Assembly (NCBI GenBank): GCA_022360955.1
Contig: JAKSBV010000203.1
Coordinates: 1-64,000 of the forward strand
Length of the DNA stretch: 64,000 nucleotides
Direction of reading: 5' to 3'
Source: Bacillota bacterium
GTDB lineage: Bacteria > Bacillota > Clostridia > SK-Y3
Shown: positions 33,823 through 43,802 of the stretch, in pieces
How positions within the stretch are numbered: the stretch's first letter is position 1
How the letters are laid out: the number at the start of each line of letters is the position of its first letter
Program-made: the position numbers and the translations under genes
Notes under the pieces: generated by a model
Told to the model about the DNA's origin: nothing
Databases searched by the model: none
The model's input: only the letters and a program-made list of their open reading frames with translations

Positions 33823-35859
33823 GTGAAGTTTAAAGACATATCCGTATCAGTAGTTGTGATAGCAATTGTTTTGATTATTATCATTCCGGTACCGCCCGGA
33901 CTATTGGATGTACTGCTATCCGTTAATATTTCTTTGGCACTGCTGATATTGTTAAATACGATTTATGCTAAGGATGCATTGCAATTTTCGATTTTTCCTT
34001 CTCTATTATTAATAACAACCTTATTTAGATTGGCATTAAATATTTCGTCCACGAAGCTGATTCTCTCAACAGGAAACCCGGGAGATGTCGTAAAGGCTTT
34101 CGGCGGATTTGTAATACAGGGCGAAGTCGTTGTGGGTATCATTGTTTTTTTGATTATTACCATCGTACAGTTTATGGTTATTACAAAAGGTTCCGAAAGG
34201 GTTTCGGAGGTAGCGGCAAGGTTTACGCTGGATGCAATGCCGGGGAAACAGATGGCCATCGACGCGGATTTGAATACGGGACTTATTAGTGAGCAGGATG
34301 CCAAAGAGAGAAGAAAAGAAATACAAAGAGAAGCCGATTTTTACGGTGCGATGGACGGTGCCAGTAAATTTGTTAAAAATGATGCCATTGTGGGTATTGT
34401 GATCACCTTTATTAATATCATCGGCGGATTTGTTCTGGGTGCGGTACGCGGGGAAGGTGAAATATCGGAACTGTTATATGTATATACTAATCTTACGGTC
34501 GGAGATGGGTTGGTTAGCCAGATTCCTGCACTATTGATTTCGACCGCTACCGGTTTTATTGTTACCAGAGCCGCTTCCGATTCTAACCTTAGTAATGATT
34601 TATTAAAGCAAATATTTCAGAATCCCCTGGTCATGTTTTTGGCGAGCGGTGTTTTGGCTCTGCTGGCCCTGGTTCCCGGACTGCCGTTTTTCCCCTTTGC
34701 CATTCTGGCAGTGGTATTGGCCGGATCGGGATACAGCCTTAGAACAGCCTTACAGCGGACCGAAATACAAAAAGAAGTTGAAGTTGAAGAAAGTGAAGTT
34801 GAAGAGATTAGAAAGCCTGAAAATGTGGTATCTTTATTACAGGTGGACCCAATTGAATTGGAATTTGGATATGGTATTATCCCATTAGCGGATGTCAATC
34901 AGGGCGGAGATCTCTTGGATAGAGTCGTCATGATCCGAAGGCAGATTGCACTGGAATTGGGAATCGTTGTACCTGTTATTCGTTTGAGAGACAATATTCA
35001 GTTGAATCCGAATGAATATGTCATTAAAATAAAAGGCATAGGCGTAGCGCAGGGAGAGTTAATGCTGGATCATTATATGGCCATGAATCCCGGCACGGTG
35101 GAGGAAAAAGTGGAAGGGATTGAGACAGTGGAGCCGGCGTTTGGGCTTCCGGCCGTGTGGGTAAATGAGAGTCAAAGAGAAAAAGCCGAAGTACTGGGTT
35201 ATACGATTGTTGACCCACCGTCTATTATTGCAACGCACTTAACGGAAATTATTAAAAATCATACCCATGAATTATTGGGCCGTCAGGATGTTCAAACCCT
35301 TATAGACAATGTTAAAGAAAATCATTCTGCCCTCGTAGACGAATTAATTCCAAAGCAGATGTCTTATGGGGAAGTACAAAAAGTGCTTAGCAATCTTTTG
35401 AAAGAAGGAATATCCATTAGAGATTTGGTCAGCATTCTTGAGACACTGGCAGATTATATCACAACGACGAGGGATACGGATGTCTTGACAGAATATGTGC
35501 GCCAAAACCTTGCAAGAGCAATTTCAAGTAAATTTATAGGAAGCGCCAGAGCAAATGTTATAACCCTGGACCCCGTATTAGAGCAAACCATTATGGATTC
35601 AGTACAGCAAACGGAGCAGGGCTCCTATTTGGCTATGGATCCTTCGGCGACCCAGGAAATTATCAATGAGGTATACAGACAAGTGCAAAAAATACTATCT
35701 ATGGGGCAGCAGCCGATTATATTGACATCGCCTATGGTGCGATTGTATTTTAAAAGGCTGATGGAGCAGGCGATTCCCGAACTAATTGTATTATCATATA
35801 ACGAGCTGGATTCCTCAATCGAAGTTCAGTCTGTTGGGATGGTGAGTGTGGCGAAATGA
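33823..35859 (+). CDS. flhA: Flagellar export gate protein FlhA
   Basis: Nonameric export gate component that receives chaperone-substrate complexes. The 678-residue protein has about eight N-terminal membrane helices (to residue about 310), the FHIPEP region (ARFTLDAMPGKQMAIDADLN and the following GAMDGASKFVKNDAI) and a large cytoplasmic domain. GTG start at 33823 has GAGGAGGAGAAGG upstream. The stop overlaps flhF (ATGA). Confidence 0.97.
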   Translation: MKFKDISVSVVVIAIVLIIIIPVPPGLLDVLLSVNISLALLILLNTIYAKDALQFSIFPSLLLITTLFRLALNISSTKLILSTGNPGDVVKAFGGFVIQGEVVVGIIVFLIITIVQFMVITKGSERVSEVAARFTLDAMPGKQMAIDADLNTGLISEQDAKERRKEIQREADFYGAMDGASKFVKNDAIVGIVITFINIIGGFVLGAVRGEGEISELLYVYTNLTVGDGLVSQIPALLISTATGFIVTRAASDSNLSNDLLKQIFQNPLVMFLASGVLALLALVPGLPFFPFAILAVVLAGSGYSLRTALQRTEIQKEVEVEESEVEEIRKPENVVSLLQVDPIELEFGYGIIPLADVNQGGDLLDRVVMIRRQIALELGIVVPVIRLRDNIQLNPNEYVIKIKGIGVAQGELMLDHYMAMNPGTVEEKVEGIETVEPAFGLPAVWVNESQREKAEVLGYTIVDPPSIIATHLTEIIKNHTHELLGRQDVQTLIDNVKENHSALVDELIPKQMSYGEVQKVLSNLLKEGISIRDLVSILETLADYITTTRDTDVLTEYVRQNLARAISSKFIGSARANVITLDPVLEQTIMDSVQQTEQGSYLAMDPSATQEIINEVYRQVQKILSMGQQPIILTSPMVRLYFKRLMEQAIPELIVLSYNELDSSIEVQSVGMVSVAK

Positions 35860-37091
35860 AAATAAAAAGATATATTGGTAAGGATTCTCATGAAGCAATG
35901 ATGAAGGTAAGGATGGATTTGGGCAGTGACGCAATCATATTAAACACTAGAAAAATTAAACAAAAGGGCTTGACGAAATTATTTGCAAAACCTTTGGTGG
36001 AAGTATTGGCCGCGATAGATGAAGGTGCAAATAAGCCTAGAAAAACCAATATGTCAGCGAATGTTCATTATGAACCGCCCGCCGGCGGTCAATCTTTACC
36101 CGGCAGAAATGATAATACGGAAAAGCAGGCAAAGGGAGAGGGACAGGAAGAAAGCACAGAAAGTCTAAAAAATAAAGTATATAACATGGAACAGATGCTG
36201 CAAAGGATATATGCGCAGATGCGGCCGGGCAATACCGATGCAGTGGCTGTTGAAGAAATGCCCCCGCGTTTGTCCGTACAAAACGATACGGATAAAACCT
36301 ATAAGATTATTCAGATATTTTCGGATAATCTGCTTAAAAACAGTGTTGATAGTTCTATCGTAAAGAATTTGGTTCAAAATGTCGAAAATAATATTACAAG
36401 TACTAGTAATGTGAATGATATAGCAGCCCAAATGTATAATCATATTATTTCCATATTAGGTACTCCGCAGGCGATACAATTGAAAGAAGAGGAGGATAAA
36501 GCCAAAGTGGTTGCTTTTGTAGGCCCCACAGGAGCCGGCAAAACGACAACATTAGCAAAGATTGCCGCCATTTTTTCAATCGATTATAATAAACAGATTG
36601 GTATTATTTCAACAGATACTTATAGGATAGCGGCCGTGGAGCAGTTAAAAACATATGCGCAGATATTGGGTGCGCCTGTTAGCGTTATTTATGCTCCGGA
36701 GGAAATAAATAAAGCGATTGACGATTTTTCCGATAAAGAATTAATATTTATTGATACTGCAGGCAGAAGCCATAATGATATAGAGCAATTTGAAGAGTTA
36801 AAAAAGATTATAGCATTAAGTGACCCAGATGAGATATTTCTGCTGATCAGTTTAACCACCGATTATAATGTTTGTAAAGAAATTGTAAAAAGCTATAGTT
36901 TTTTGAAAGACTACAAAGTTATTTTTACCAAGATGGATGAGTCATTTAATAGCGGGATGATTTTGAATTTAAGAAAATTTACCGATAAACGTTTATCATA
37001 TGTAACAACAGGACAAAGTGTTCCGGACGATATTGAGATCGTCAATATTGATAAGATTGCAAAAAAATTATTGGGGAGCATTCGAGTATGA
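35856..37091 (+). CDS. flhF: Flagellar SRP-like GTPase FlhF
   Basis: Signal-recognition-type GTPase that directs the position of flagellar assembly, working with FlhG. The 411-residue protein has a basic N-terminal region, a variable linker, and the NG domain with P-loop GPTGAGKTTT (223-232), ISTDTYRIAAVEQLKTYAQIL and FIDTAGRSHND, then FTKMDES. Overlaps flhA by 4 nt at its start and flhG by 4 nt at its end, so all three are coupled. Confidence 0.97.
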   Translation: MKIKRYIGKDSHEAMMKVRMDLGSDAIILNTRKIKQKGLTKLFAKPLVEVLAAIDEGANKPRKTNMSANVHYEPPAGGQSLPGRNDNTEKQAKGEGQEESTESLKNKVYNMEQMLQRIYAQMRPGNTDAVAVEEMPPRLSVQNDTDKTYKIIQIFSDNLLKNSVDSSIVKNLVQNVENNITSTSNVNDIAAQMYNHIISILGTPQAIQLKEEEDKAKVVAFVGPTGAGKTTTLAKIAAIFSIDYNKQIGIISTDTYRIAAVEQLKTYAQILGAPVSVIYAPEEINKAIDDFSDKELIFIDTAGRSHNDIEQFEELKKIIALSDPDEIFLLISLTTDYNVCKEIVKSYSFLKDYKVIFTKMDESFNSGMILNLRKFTDKRLSYVTTGQSVPDDIEIVNIDKIAKKLLGSIRV

Positions 37092-37995
37092 GGGATCAGG
37101 CAGACAAATTACGGAAAATAATCGATGACTTAAAGATGCGCGAATCCGCTTTCCAATCATCGGAGCATGATGCACCGGCCAGCAAAAGGTGCAGAGTGAT
37201 AACCGTTACCAGTGGAAAAGGCGGCGTCGGAAGACGAACTTTTCGGTGAATTTTGCATTAAAGCTAAGCCAGATGGGCTATCGGGTAGTGATTTTAGATG
37301 CGGATTTCGGATTAGCAAATATTGATGTGCTATTCGGTATTTCTCCCCGCTATACTTTATTAGATGTCATTAATAGCAATAAAACGATATTTGATATATT
37401 ATCGGAAGGCCCTATGAATGTAAAATTTATTTCCGGTGGTTCGGGTATTGAAGAAATGATCCACCTGGAAAAATGGCAGTTAAATATCGTTATAGAAAAA
37501 ATAGCCTCCCTGGACCAAATTGCAGATATTGTGGTTGTAGATACCGGGGCCGGCATTTCCGATAATGTTATAAGTTTTATTACTGCGGCTGATGACGTAA
37601 TTTTGATTACAACACCCGAACCTACCTCTATTATGGATGCCTATGCACTGGTGAAAACAGTTTCGGTTAAAGATAAGAATAAGAAAATTCACGTTGTAAT
37701 CAATAGGGCTGACAATATAAAAGAAGCCGTGAGTGTTGCAAATAAGCTGTGTCTTGCTGCCGATAAATTTTTAGGTGTAAAGCTGCAGCAATTAGGACAT
37801 GTATTGTATGATATAAGCGTGGTGAAGGCAGTGAAGCAGCAGCAGCCCTTTATACTTAGCTATCCAAAAGCGCTGGTAACCCGACAATTTAGTGAAATTG
37901 CGCATAAATTAATGGGAGAGACTGACACTACATCACAGACTTCGTCAGGGCTAAGGGGCTTTTTTAGAAAGTTAACAAATATAATTAATGCATAA
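37088..37995 (+). pseudogene. flhG: FlhG/MinD-like ATPase with a frameshift in Walker A
   Basis: FlhG is a MinD-type ATPase that controls flagellar number and stimulates FlhF. The frame opens at ATG 37088 (overlapping the flhF stop) and reads MRDQADKLRKIIDDLKMRE to VTSGKGGVG, but then meets TGA at 37247. From 37231 the rest of the protein continues in another frame (KTNFSVNFALKLSQMGYRVV, DADFGLANIDVLFGI, VVVDTGAGISDNV). Reading GGA-AGA where GGA-AAG is expected shows that one A is missing near 37231, exactly at the catalytic lysine of GKGGVGKT. Either the strain carries a null allele or the base is a sequencing or assembly error. Downstream codons look normally conserved, so any loss would be recent. 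Confidence 0.9.
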
Positions 37996-38014
37996 CTTAA
38001 ATGAGGATGATATA

Positions 38015-38728
38015 ATGGAAATAAAAGATGTGAATTTGGGAACAAAGTTTGAATTAATCTTATACGATTATGACGGCACAGAGAAAAAACCGAATTATAT
38101 TAGTCAGCTTGAAGAAATTCTGGACGACCGTACGATTGATGTAGCAGCTCCGATTTCCGAAGGAAAGATTATCCCCATTTCGTTGGAAAATAAATTAAAA
38201 ATTGTATTTTACCATGAAAAAGGTTTGTTTTTTTTCAAAGGCAAAGTCATAAAAAGAGGAAAAAAAGAGAATGTTGTTGCCCTTAGAATTGAAATCATCA
38301 GTGATTTCGAAAAGATACAGAGAAGGGAATATTTTAGGTTTAATTGGGTCATGTCCGTAAAATTCCGATTGATTGGAGAGGAGCCGGCCGAAGCTGCTGT
38401 CGATGACGGGAATGCATCTTCAAATATTGAGGGACAAGAGGATGGCTTTATAGACGTTTTGTCCAAAGATATAAGCGGAGGCGGACTTGGCATTGTTACA
38501 AGCGACAGGTACAAGATTGATGATATGTGTGAAGTGATATTGGATCTGGAAAATGACAAAAAAGTACGTATCCGTGGAAAAATTGTAAGATCTCTGTTAT
38601 GTGAAAGAGAGAGTGGAAAATATGACACAGGACTTACCTATGAAGAAATAAGTAGTCGGGATAGAGATGCCATTATTAAATTTATTTTTGATAAACAAAT
38701 GAAGTTGAAACAAAAAGGCATGATTTAG
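38015..38728 (+). CDS. PilZ-domain flagellar brake protein, YcgR/YpfA (MotI) like
   Basis: Predicted cyclic di-GMP receptor that slows or stops the flagellar motor. The 237-residue protein has an N-terminal YcgR-type domain (about 1-105) and a C-terminal PilZ domain with both c-di-GMP contacts: the RxxxR-type motif in QRREYFRF and the DxSxGG motif in SKDISGGGLGI. An acidic insert of about 20 residues lies between the motifs. ATG 38015 has GAGG 8 nt upstream; an in-frame ATG at 37988 would overlap flhG. Confidence 0.9.
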   Translation: MEIKDVNLGTKFELILYDYDGTEKKPNYISQLEEILDDRTIDVAAPISEGKIIPISLENKLKIVFYHEKGLFFFKGKVIKRGKKENVVALRIEIISDFEKIQRREYFRFNWVMSVKFRLIGEEPAEAAVDDGNASSNIEGQEDGFIDVLSKDISGGGLGIVTSDRYKIDDMCEVILDLENDKKVRIRGKIVRSLLCERESGKYDTGLTYEEISSRDRDAIIKFIFDKQMKLKQKGMI

Positions 38729-38863
38729 GTTGTTTTAGGTTGTTAAAAAGTCAACAGCCGACAATTAAATATTTGATGCAATCGGAGAATGGAGTATTGG
38801 CGCCTGTACATCGTTGAATGTTTGCAGCCATACGGCAATCCCAATAAACGCCAAGACCCACAT

Positions 38864-38898
38864 CTCCGAACGCCAAACTCTGAACTCCGAACTAATAA
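38864..38898 (+). repeat. Heptamer array before cheB
   Basis: Units CTCCGAA, CGCCAAA, CTCTGAA, CTCCGAA, CTAATAA. Ends 21 nt before the cheB start. The rest of the 191-bp spacer shows only short TTAGGTTGTT repeats near 38727-38746. Confidence 0.65.
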
Positions 38899-38919
38899 TA
38901 ATAGATATGAGGGATTAAT

Positions 38920-39966
38920 ATGCCAATCAAAGTGCTTGTAGTAGACGATTCTGCTTTTATGAGAAAAGTTATTTCCGACGTATTAAATGCAGATAGCGAA
39001 ATCACAGTAGTGGACACGGCAAGAAATGGAAAGGATGCTCTGGAAAAACTACGATTATTAACCCCGGATGTTATAACACTTGATGTAGAAATGCCCGTTA
39101 TGAATGGGTTGGATTGCCTGAAAAGCATTATGAAATCTAAACCTTTGCCCGTAATTATGTTGAGTAGTGTAACGAGTGAAGGGGCCGACGCAACCATAAA
39201 GGCTCTGGAATGGGGAGCAATAGACTTTATTACAAAACCGACAAATATTTTTGATATTGGGAAAAATGAACTAATACAAGAAATGATTGCAAAAGTAAAA
39301 GTAGCTAAAAATACGGTTGTAACCCCGTATACACATTTTTATAATTATGGAAATAAATCCGAAGTCATCCATAGCAGAAATTTGAAGAAGATTGTTGCTA
39401 TTGGAACCTCTACCGGAGGTCCTAGGGCACTGCAGCAGGTTATCCCTTTAATACCGGGAGATATTTCGGCCGCTTTTGTGATTGTTCAGCATATGCCTCC
39501 CGGATTCACCAAATCCCTTGCAACACGTTTAAACGGCATGAGTGAATTGACGGTGAAAGAAGCAGAGGACGGTGATATTGTTACGGCCGGTTGCGCTTAC
39601 ATCGCGCCGGGTGATTATCATATGGTTTTTAAAAGGAAAGACAGAGGCAGTACGCTGACCGTTAAACTTGATAAAAATAAGGCTGTTTCAGGGCACAGGC
39701 CCTCCGTTAATGTGATGATGGAGTCGTTATCCAATACGGGCTTGAAAGATATTATCGGTGTTATGATGACAGGTATGGGTGCTGATGGCTGTGAAGGATT
39801 GAAAAAGCTTAAGTTGGCAAATAAGGCTTCGGTCATCGCGCAAAATGAAGAATCCTGTGTTGTGTATGGTATGCCTAAAGCCGTTGTTCAGGCCGGCATT
39901 GCAGATATTATTGTTCCCTTAAATCAAATAAGCAACAACATTGTTAAAATGGTGGAGGTGTCATAA
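38920..39966 (+). CDS. cheB: Chemotaxis methylesterase/glutaminase CheB
   Basis: Response regulator that demethylates chemoreceptors. The 348-residue protein has an N-terminal REC domain with phospho-acceptor D55 (ITLDVEMPVMNG) and a C-terminal esterase domain with the catalytic Ser in AIGTSTGGPRAL, His in VQHMPPGFT and Asp in MTGMGADG. ATG 38920. CheA follows two bases after the stop. No cheR is visible in the window, so the methyltransferase must be elsewhere. Confidence 0.97.
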   Translation: MPIKVLVVDDSAFMRKVISDVLNADSEITVVDTARNGKDALEKLRLLTPDVITLDVEMPVMNGLDCLKSIMKSKPLPVIMLSSVTSEGADATIKALEWGAIDFITKPTNIFDIGKNELIQEMIAKVKVAKNTVVTPYTHFYNYGNKSEVIHSRNLKKIVAIGTSTGGPRALQQVIPLIPGDISAAFVIVQHMPPGFTKSLATRLNGMSELTVKEAEDGDIVTAGCAYIAPGDYHMVFKRKDRGSTLTVKLDKNKAVSGHRPSVNVMMESLSNTGLKDIIGVMMTGMGADGCEGLKKLKLANKASVIAQNEESCVVYGMPKAVVQAGIADIIVPLNQISNNIVKMVEVS

Positions 39967-39968
39967 TA

Positions 39969-42041
39969 ATGGAGATGAGTCAATATTTGGAACTTTTTAT
40001 CGAAGAATCAAAAGAACACTTGCAAAATCTAAATGAGCATTTATTAGAAATTGAAAAAGACTCTGAAAACATGACGATTCTTAACGAAATCTTTAGGGTT
40101 GCACATACACTAAAAGGTATGGCAGGAACCATGGGATTTTCAAAAATCGCTAAACTTACCCATGATATGGAAAATGTGCTTCAAGAAATTCGAAATGGGC
40201 AGATCAAGATAACCACTCACATTATTGATATATTATTTAAATGTTTGGATGCCCTCGAAAATTACACGAATCATATTATTCATGAAGGCACTGAAGGAGA
40301 AAATACCTACGATGACGTTATAACGGCGCTTAATGGGATTGCTGCTTTTGATGGGCCTGGAGAATTAAAGACAGCGGCAACGCCGGAGAAAATAGAGCAC
40401 CAGGATAGGGTATTGCTCGAAAAGATTGAGGAAGAGGTTTTTGCAGAAGACGAATACGTACAAAAGGTGATTAATAAAGCATTGGAAGAAGGCGTTAATG
40501 CTTATAAAATAACGGTTAAGCTTAATGCAGGCTGTATGTTGAAAGCAGCAAGGGCCTTTATCATTTTCAGAACACTTGAAAGTGAAGGTACCGTGATAAA
40601 GTCACAGCCTAAAGTAGAGGATATTGAAGATGAAAAATTTGATTTTGAATTTACGGTTGTTGTCGTTTCGAAGGTGCAGCAGAAACAGTTAGAACAGCAG
40701 CTCAATGCCATTGCTGAGGTTGATGAAGTAACCGTACATAGGTTAGGCAGGAGAGAACTAGCCGCCGATACACAGTCTGGGGAAGGACAAGCGCAAGAAG
40801 AACAAATCATATTTTCCAATGCGGGAAAAGAGCCGGGACAAGATAGCCAAGAGGAAACGACAGCTACACCTCAGGCCTCTAAACCCAAAACGAGAAAAAC
40901 GGTTAGGGTGGATATAGGCAGATTGGATAACTTAATGAATCTTGTCAGTGAGTTAATTATTATTAAAACAAGATTAGAAGATATAGAAGGTACGGGTCAA
41001 AGCCACAATTACGGTGAGGCCGTAGAGTATCTGGAAAGGATCACCACAAGCCTGCATGATGCTGTTATGAAAGTAAGGATGGTGCCGGTGGAGATGGTGT
41101 TCAACAGGTTCCCAAGGATGATACGGGACTTAGCAAAAGAGCTCGACAAGAAAATTGTACTCAATATGTTCGGAGCCGAAACGGAAGTAGATAGAACCGT
41201 TATAGACGAACTAGGCGATCCGCTAATTCACCTTTTGAGAAATTCCGCCGATCATGGTATTGAAAGTCCGGAGGAGAGGAAGGCCAAAAATAAGCCCGAA
41301 CACGGTACGATTGATTTGAAAGCTTATCATGACGGCAACAATGTTGTTATTGAAGCGCAGGATGACGGTGACGGCATAGATACTGAAAAAGTAAAGCAAA
41401 GGGCAATAGTAAAGGGGTTAATTGATAAAGAAATTGCCCATTCCCTTTCCCAGAAAGAGATTATCGATTTCCTATTTAAAGCAAGCTTTAGCACCGCCGA
41501 TAAAATAACCGATGTTTCAGGCAGAGGTGTAGGACTGGATGTAGTAAAAACAAAGATTGAAGCGTTGGGCGGAATGATAGAGGTTGAAACCAAGAAAGGA
41601 AAAGGAAGCAAATTTATTATCCGGTTGCCCTTAACCCTGGCAATCATTCAGGCCCTTATGGTCATGCTGCAAAAGGAAAAATATGCGATACCTTTAAGCT
41701 CTATTAAAGAAATCATTAATATTAATCCTGAAGAAATAAAATTAGTACAGAAGAAAGAAGTTATTTTGTTACGAAATACCGTTATACCGCTGATTAGATT
41801 GAATAAGGTTTTAGATGTTCCTCAAGCGGAAGAAGAAGAGAAAAAACAAATAACGGTTGTTATTGTAAAGAAAGGAGACAAATTGTCCGGATTTGTTGTA
41901 GATAATCTGATTGGACAGCAAGAAATCGTAATAAAATCCCTGGGGAAACATCTCTCAGGTATCAAGAACATGGCAGGTGCTACCATTCTTGGTGATGGAC
42001 AAGTAGCTTTAATCTTAGATGTGAATGCCTTAGCGCTATAA
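39969..42041 (+). CDS. cheA: Chemotaxis sensor histidine kinase CheA
   Basis: Receptor-coupled kinase for CheY and CheB. Domains of the 690-residue protein in order: HPt with phospho-acceptor H46 (RVAHTLKGMAGTMGF), CheY-binding P2-type region (about 165-260), dimerisation P3 (starts RKTVRVDIGRLDNLMNLVSE), HATPase with N box (HLLRNSADHGIE), G boxes (QDDGDGIDTEKV, SGRGVGLDVV) and CheW-like P5 (about 550-690). A second ATG two codons on (39975) is an alternative start. Confidence 0.97.
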   Translation: MEMSQYLELFIEESKEHLQNLNEHLLEIEKDSENMTILNEIFRVAHTLKGMAGTMGFSKIAKLTHDMENVLQEIRNGQIKITTHIIDILFKCLDALENYTNHIIHEGTEGENTYDDVITALNGIAAFDGPGELKTAATPEKIEHQDRVLLEKIEEEVFAEDEYVQKVINKALEEGVNAYKITVKLNAGCMLKAARAFIIFRTLESEGTVIKSQPKVEDIEDEKFDFEFTVVVVSKVQQKQLEQQLNAIAEVDEVTVHRLGRRELAADTQSGEGQAQEEQIIFSNAGKEPGQDSQEETTATPQASKPKTRKTVRVDIGRLDNLMNLVSELIIIKTRLEDIEGTGQSHNYGEAVEYLERITTSLHDAVMKVRMVPVEMVFNRFPRMIRDLAKELDKKIVLNMFGAETEVDRTVIDELGDPLIHLLRNSADHGIESPEERKAKNKPEHGTIDLKAYHDGNNVVIEAQDDGDGIDTEKVKQRAIVKGLIDKEIAHSLSQKEIIDFLFKASFSTADKITDVSGRGVGLDVVKTKIEALGGMIEVETKKGKGSKFIIRLPLTLAIIQALMVMLQKEKYAIPLSSIKEIININPEEIKLVQKKEVILLRNTVIPLIRLNKVLDVPQAEEEEKKQITVVIVKKGDKLSGFVVDNLIGQQEIVIKSLGKHLSGIKNMAGATILGDGQVALILDVNALAL

Positions 42042-42053
42042 AGGGGGGAGATT

Positions 42054-42527
42054 ATGGAAACCAAAGTAAAGAATGAAGCAGTGGATACGTCGCATTCAAA
42101 ACAATTTGTCGTATTTAAATTGGATAAGGAAGAATACGGATTAGATATTCAAAGAGTGCTTGAAATTGTAGAACCATCGGTCATTACCCGTGTTCCGCGT
42201 GCTCCGAAATTTGTAAAAGGTGTGATTAATCTTCGGGGAGAGATTATTCCGGTAATGGGTTTGAGAGAGAGGTTTGGACTTCCTCCTATTGAAGATACGG
42301 AAGAAACGCGCATTATTATTTTTAAGGTGAATGAATCTTCCATTGGTGCAATTGTAGATGCTGTCGCAGAGGTTATTCATTTATCACCGGATGAGATTGA
42401 GGGGCTCTCAAATTTTAGCAGCGATAACTCACTGGATTTTATATACGGTGTTGGTAAAATTGATGCTAGAATCGTAACCTTGCTGAATCTCGATAAGCTG
42501 GTAAATTATGCGAAGAGAGAAGGGTAA
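42054..42527 (+). CDS. cheW: Chemotaxis coupling protein CheW
   Basis: Adaptor between receptors and CheA. The 157-residue CheW domain shows QFVVFKLDKEEYGLDIQRV, the VPRAPKFVKGVINLRGEIIP motif and GLRERFGLP. Starts 12 nt after cheA with a GGGGGGAG site. Followed by a heptamer array and cheC. Confidence 0.97.
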   Translation: METKVKNEAVDTSHSKQFVVFKLDKEEYGLDIQRVLEIVEPSVITRVPRAPKFVKGVINLRGEIIPVMGLRERFGLPPIEDTEETRIIIFKVNESSIGAIVDAVAEVIHLSPDEIEGLSNFSSDNSLDFIYGVGKIDARIVTLLNLDKLVNYAKREG

Positions 42528-42528
42528 A

Positions 42529-42556
42529 CGGTTGACGGTTGATAGTTGACGGTTAA
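42529..42556 (+). repeat. Heptamer array between cheW and cheC
   Basis: Units CGGTTGA, CGGTTGA, TAGTTGA, CGGTTAA, starting two bases after the cheW stop. The rest of the 163-bp spacer shows nothing clear. Confidence 0.7.
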
Positions 42557-42690
42557 AGCTTTAAAGACAGGGACGGTCTTAAGCGGGATATCTGGAATAG
42601 CGATGATTTGAAAATGAGGTTTTGTTGTTAAGTCAATGATCAATTTCAACGCGTTCATTCTTAATGATTAATTACTTTTTGGGGGTTAAG

Positions 42691-43311
42691 ATGAAAAGGT
42701 CGATTGAAGAATTAAATGCAATAGAATTGGATGTGTTAAGGGAAATCGGGAATATTGGGGCCGGAAATGCAGTGACGGCGCTTGCCAAGATGCTCAACAA
42801 GAAAGTGGATATGTCGGTACCTCAAGTCCGAATTTTAGAATTCAAAAGTGTCACAGAATTGTTAGGCGGTGCCGATAATCTGGTTGTAGGCATATTGTTC
42901 GATGTAACCGGTGATTTGGAAGGATATATTATGTTTATCCTGGAACAAAAATATGCCCATATGTTGGTTAATATGCTTATGAGTAAGGATTTATCCGATA
43001 TGAGTGATTTTAGCGAGATGGATATATCGGCTCTAAAAGAAATTGGTAATATTTTGGCAGGATCTTATCTATCTTCCCTTTCGGCCCTTACCAATTTAAA
43101 GATCTTAACATCAATACCCGATTTGGCTATTGATATGGCAGGCGCCATATTAAGTGTTCCCGCTATAGAATTCGGAAAAATAGGCAATACGGTTTTATTT
43201 ATAGAGACTGAATTCAAAGAGGATGATTGTACCATTGTGGGAAATTTTTTCTTAGTACCGGAAGTTGAATCATATGACGTATTATTAAAAGCATTAGGGG
43301 TAGTAGACTGA
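42691..43311 (+). CDS. cheC: CheY-P phosphatase CheC
   Basis: Dephosphorylates CheY-P and interacts with CheD in the Bacillus-type adaptation system. The 206-residue protein has two intact active-site motifs, DVLREIGN and SALKEIGN, each followed 22-23 residues later by the conserved proline (VDMSVP, ILTSIP). ATG 42691 has TGGGGG upstream; an in-frame ATG at 42664 has none. The stop overlaps the cheD start by one base. Confidence 0.96.
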   Translation: MKRSIEELNAIELDVLREIGNIGAGNAVTALAKMLNKKVDMSVPQVRILEFKSVTELLGGADNLVVGILFDVTGDLEGYIMFILEQKYAHMLVNMLMSKDLSDMSDFSEMDISALKEIGNILAGSYLSSLSALTNLKILTSIPDLAIDMAGAILSVPAIEFGKIGNTVLFIETEFKEDDCTIVGNFFLVPEVESYDVLLKALGVVD

Positions 43312-43796
43312 TGGAGAATTTAGTAAAAGTAGGAATGGCTGATTTGAATATTGTTCATTATCCTAAAGGGCTGACAACTTTAGGATTGGGTTCTTGCATA
43401 GGAATTACCTTATTTGACGCTGCTGCTAGAATTGGAGGATTGGCACATATTATGCTGCCGTCCAGTACACAGGTAAGAAATAACACAAATCGAGCAAAAT
43501 TTGCGGATACTGCGATTGTTGATCTATTAGAAATGATGATAAAAGCCGGAGCAAAAAAAAGAAATGTTGTTGCCAAATTGGCGGGAGGAGCACAAATGTT
43601 TTCTTTCGCCCGTACAAACGGTATCATGAAAATAGGTGCAAGAAATGCGGTTGCCAGTAGAGAGATTTTGACAAGGTTAGGGATACCGATTGCTGCGGAA
43701 GATACCGGTGGAAGTTATGGAAGGACGATTGAGCTTGATACCGCGAATGGTAAACTTTTAATCAAAACGATAGGACATGGGAATCAATATATTTAA
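43311..43796 (+). CDS. cheD: Chemoreceptor glutamine deamidase CheD
   Basis: Deamidates receptor glutamines and is sequestered by CheC. The 161-residue protein has the catalytic Cys in LGLGSCIGITLFD, the His in LAHIMLPSS and the following Thr/Lys-rich FADTAIVDLLEMM region, plus VAKLAGGAQMF and EDTGGSYGRTIEL. Start is coupled to cheC (TGATG). Confidence 0.96.
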   Translation: MENLVKVGMADLNIVHYPKGLTTLGLGSCIGITLFDAAARIGGLAHIMLPSSTQVRNNTNRAKFADTAIVDLLEMMIKAGAKKRNVVAKLAGGAQMFSFARTNGIMKIGARNAVASREILTRLGIPIAAEDTGGSYGRTIELDTANGKLLIKTIGHGNQYI

Positions 43797-43802
43797 TTGC
43801 TT

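Noticed and set aside
37225-37249. Programmed -1 ribosomal frameshift in flhG
   Set aside because: A -1 shift after GGA would restore the protein exactly, but there is no slippery heptamer (P- and A-site codons would not re-pair) and the break falls in a catalytic motif; a deletion or sequence error is simpler.
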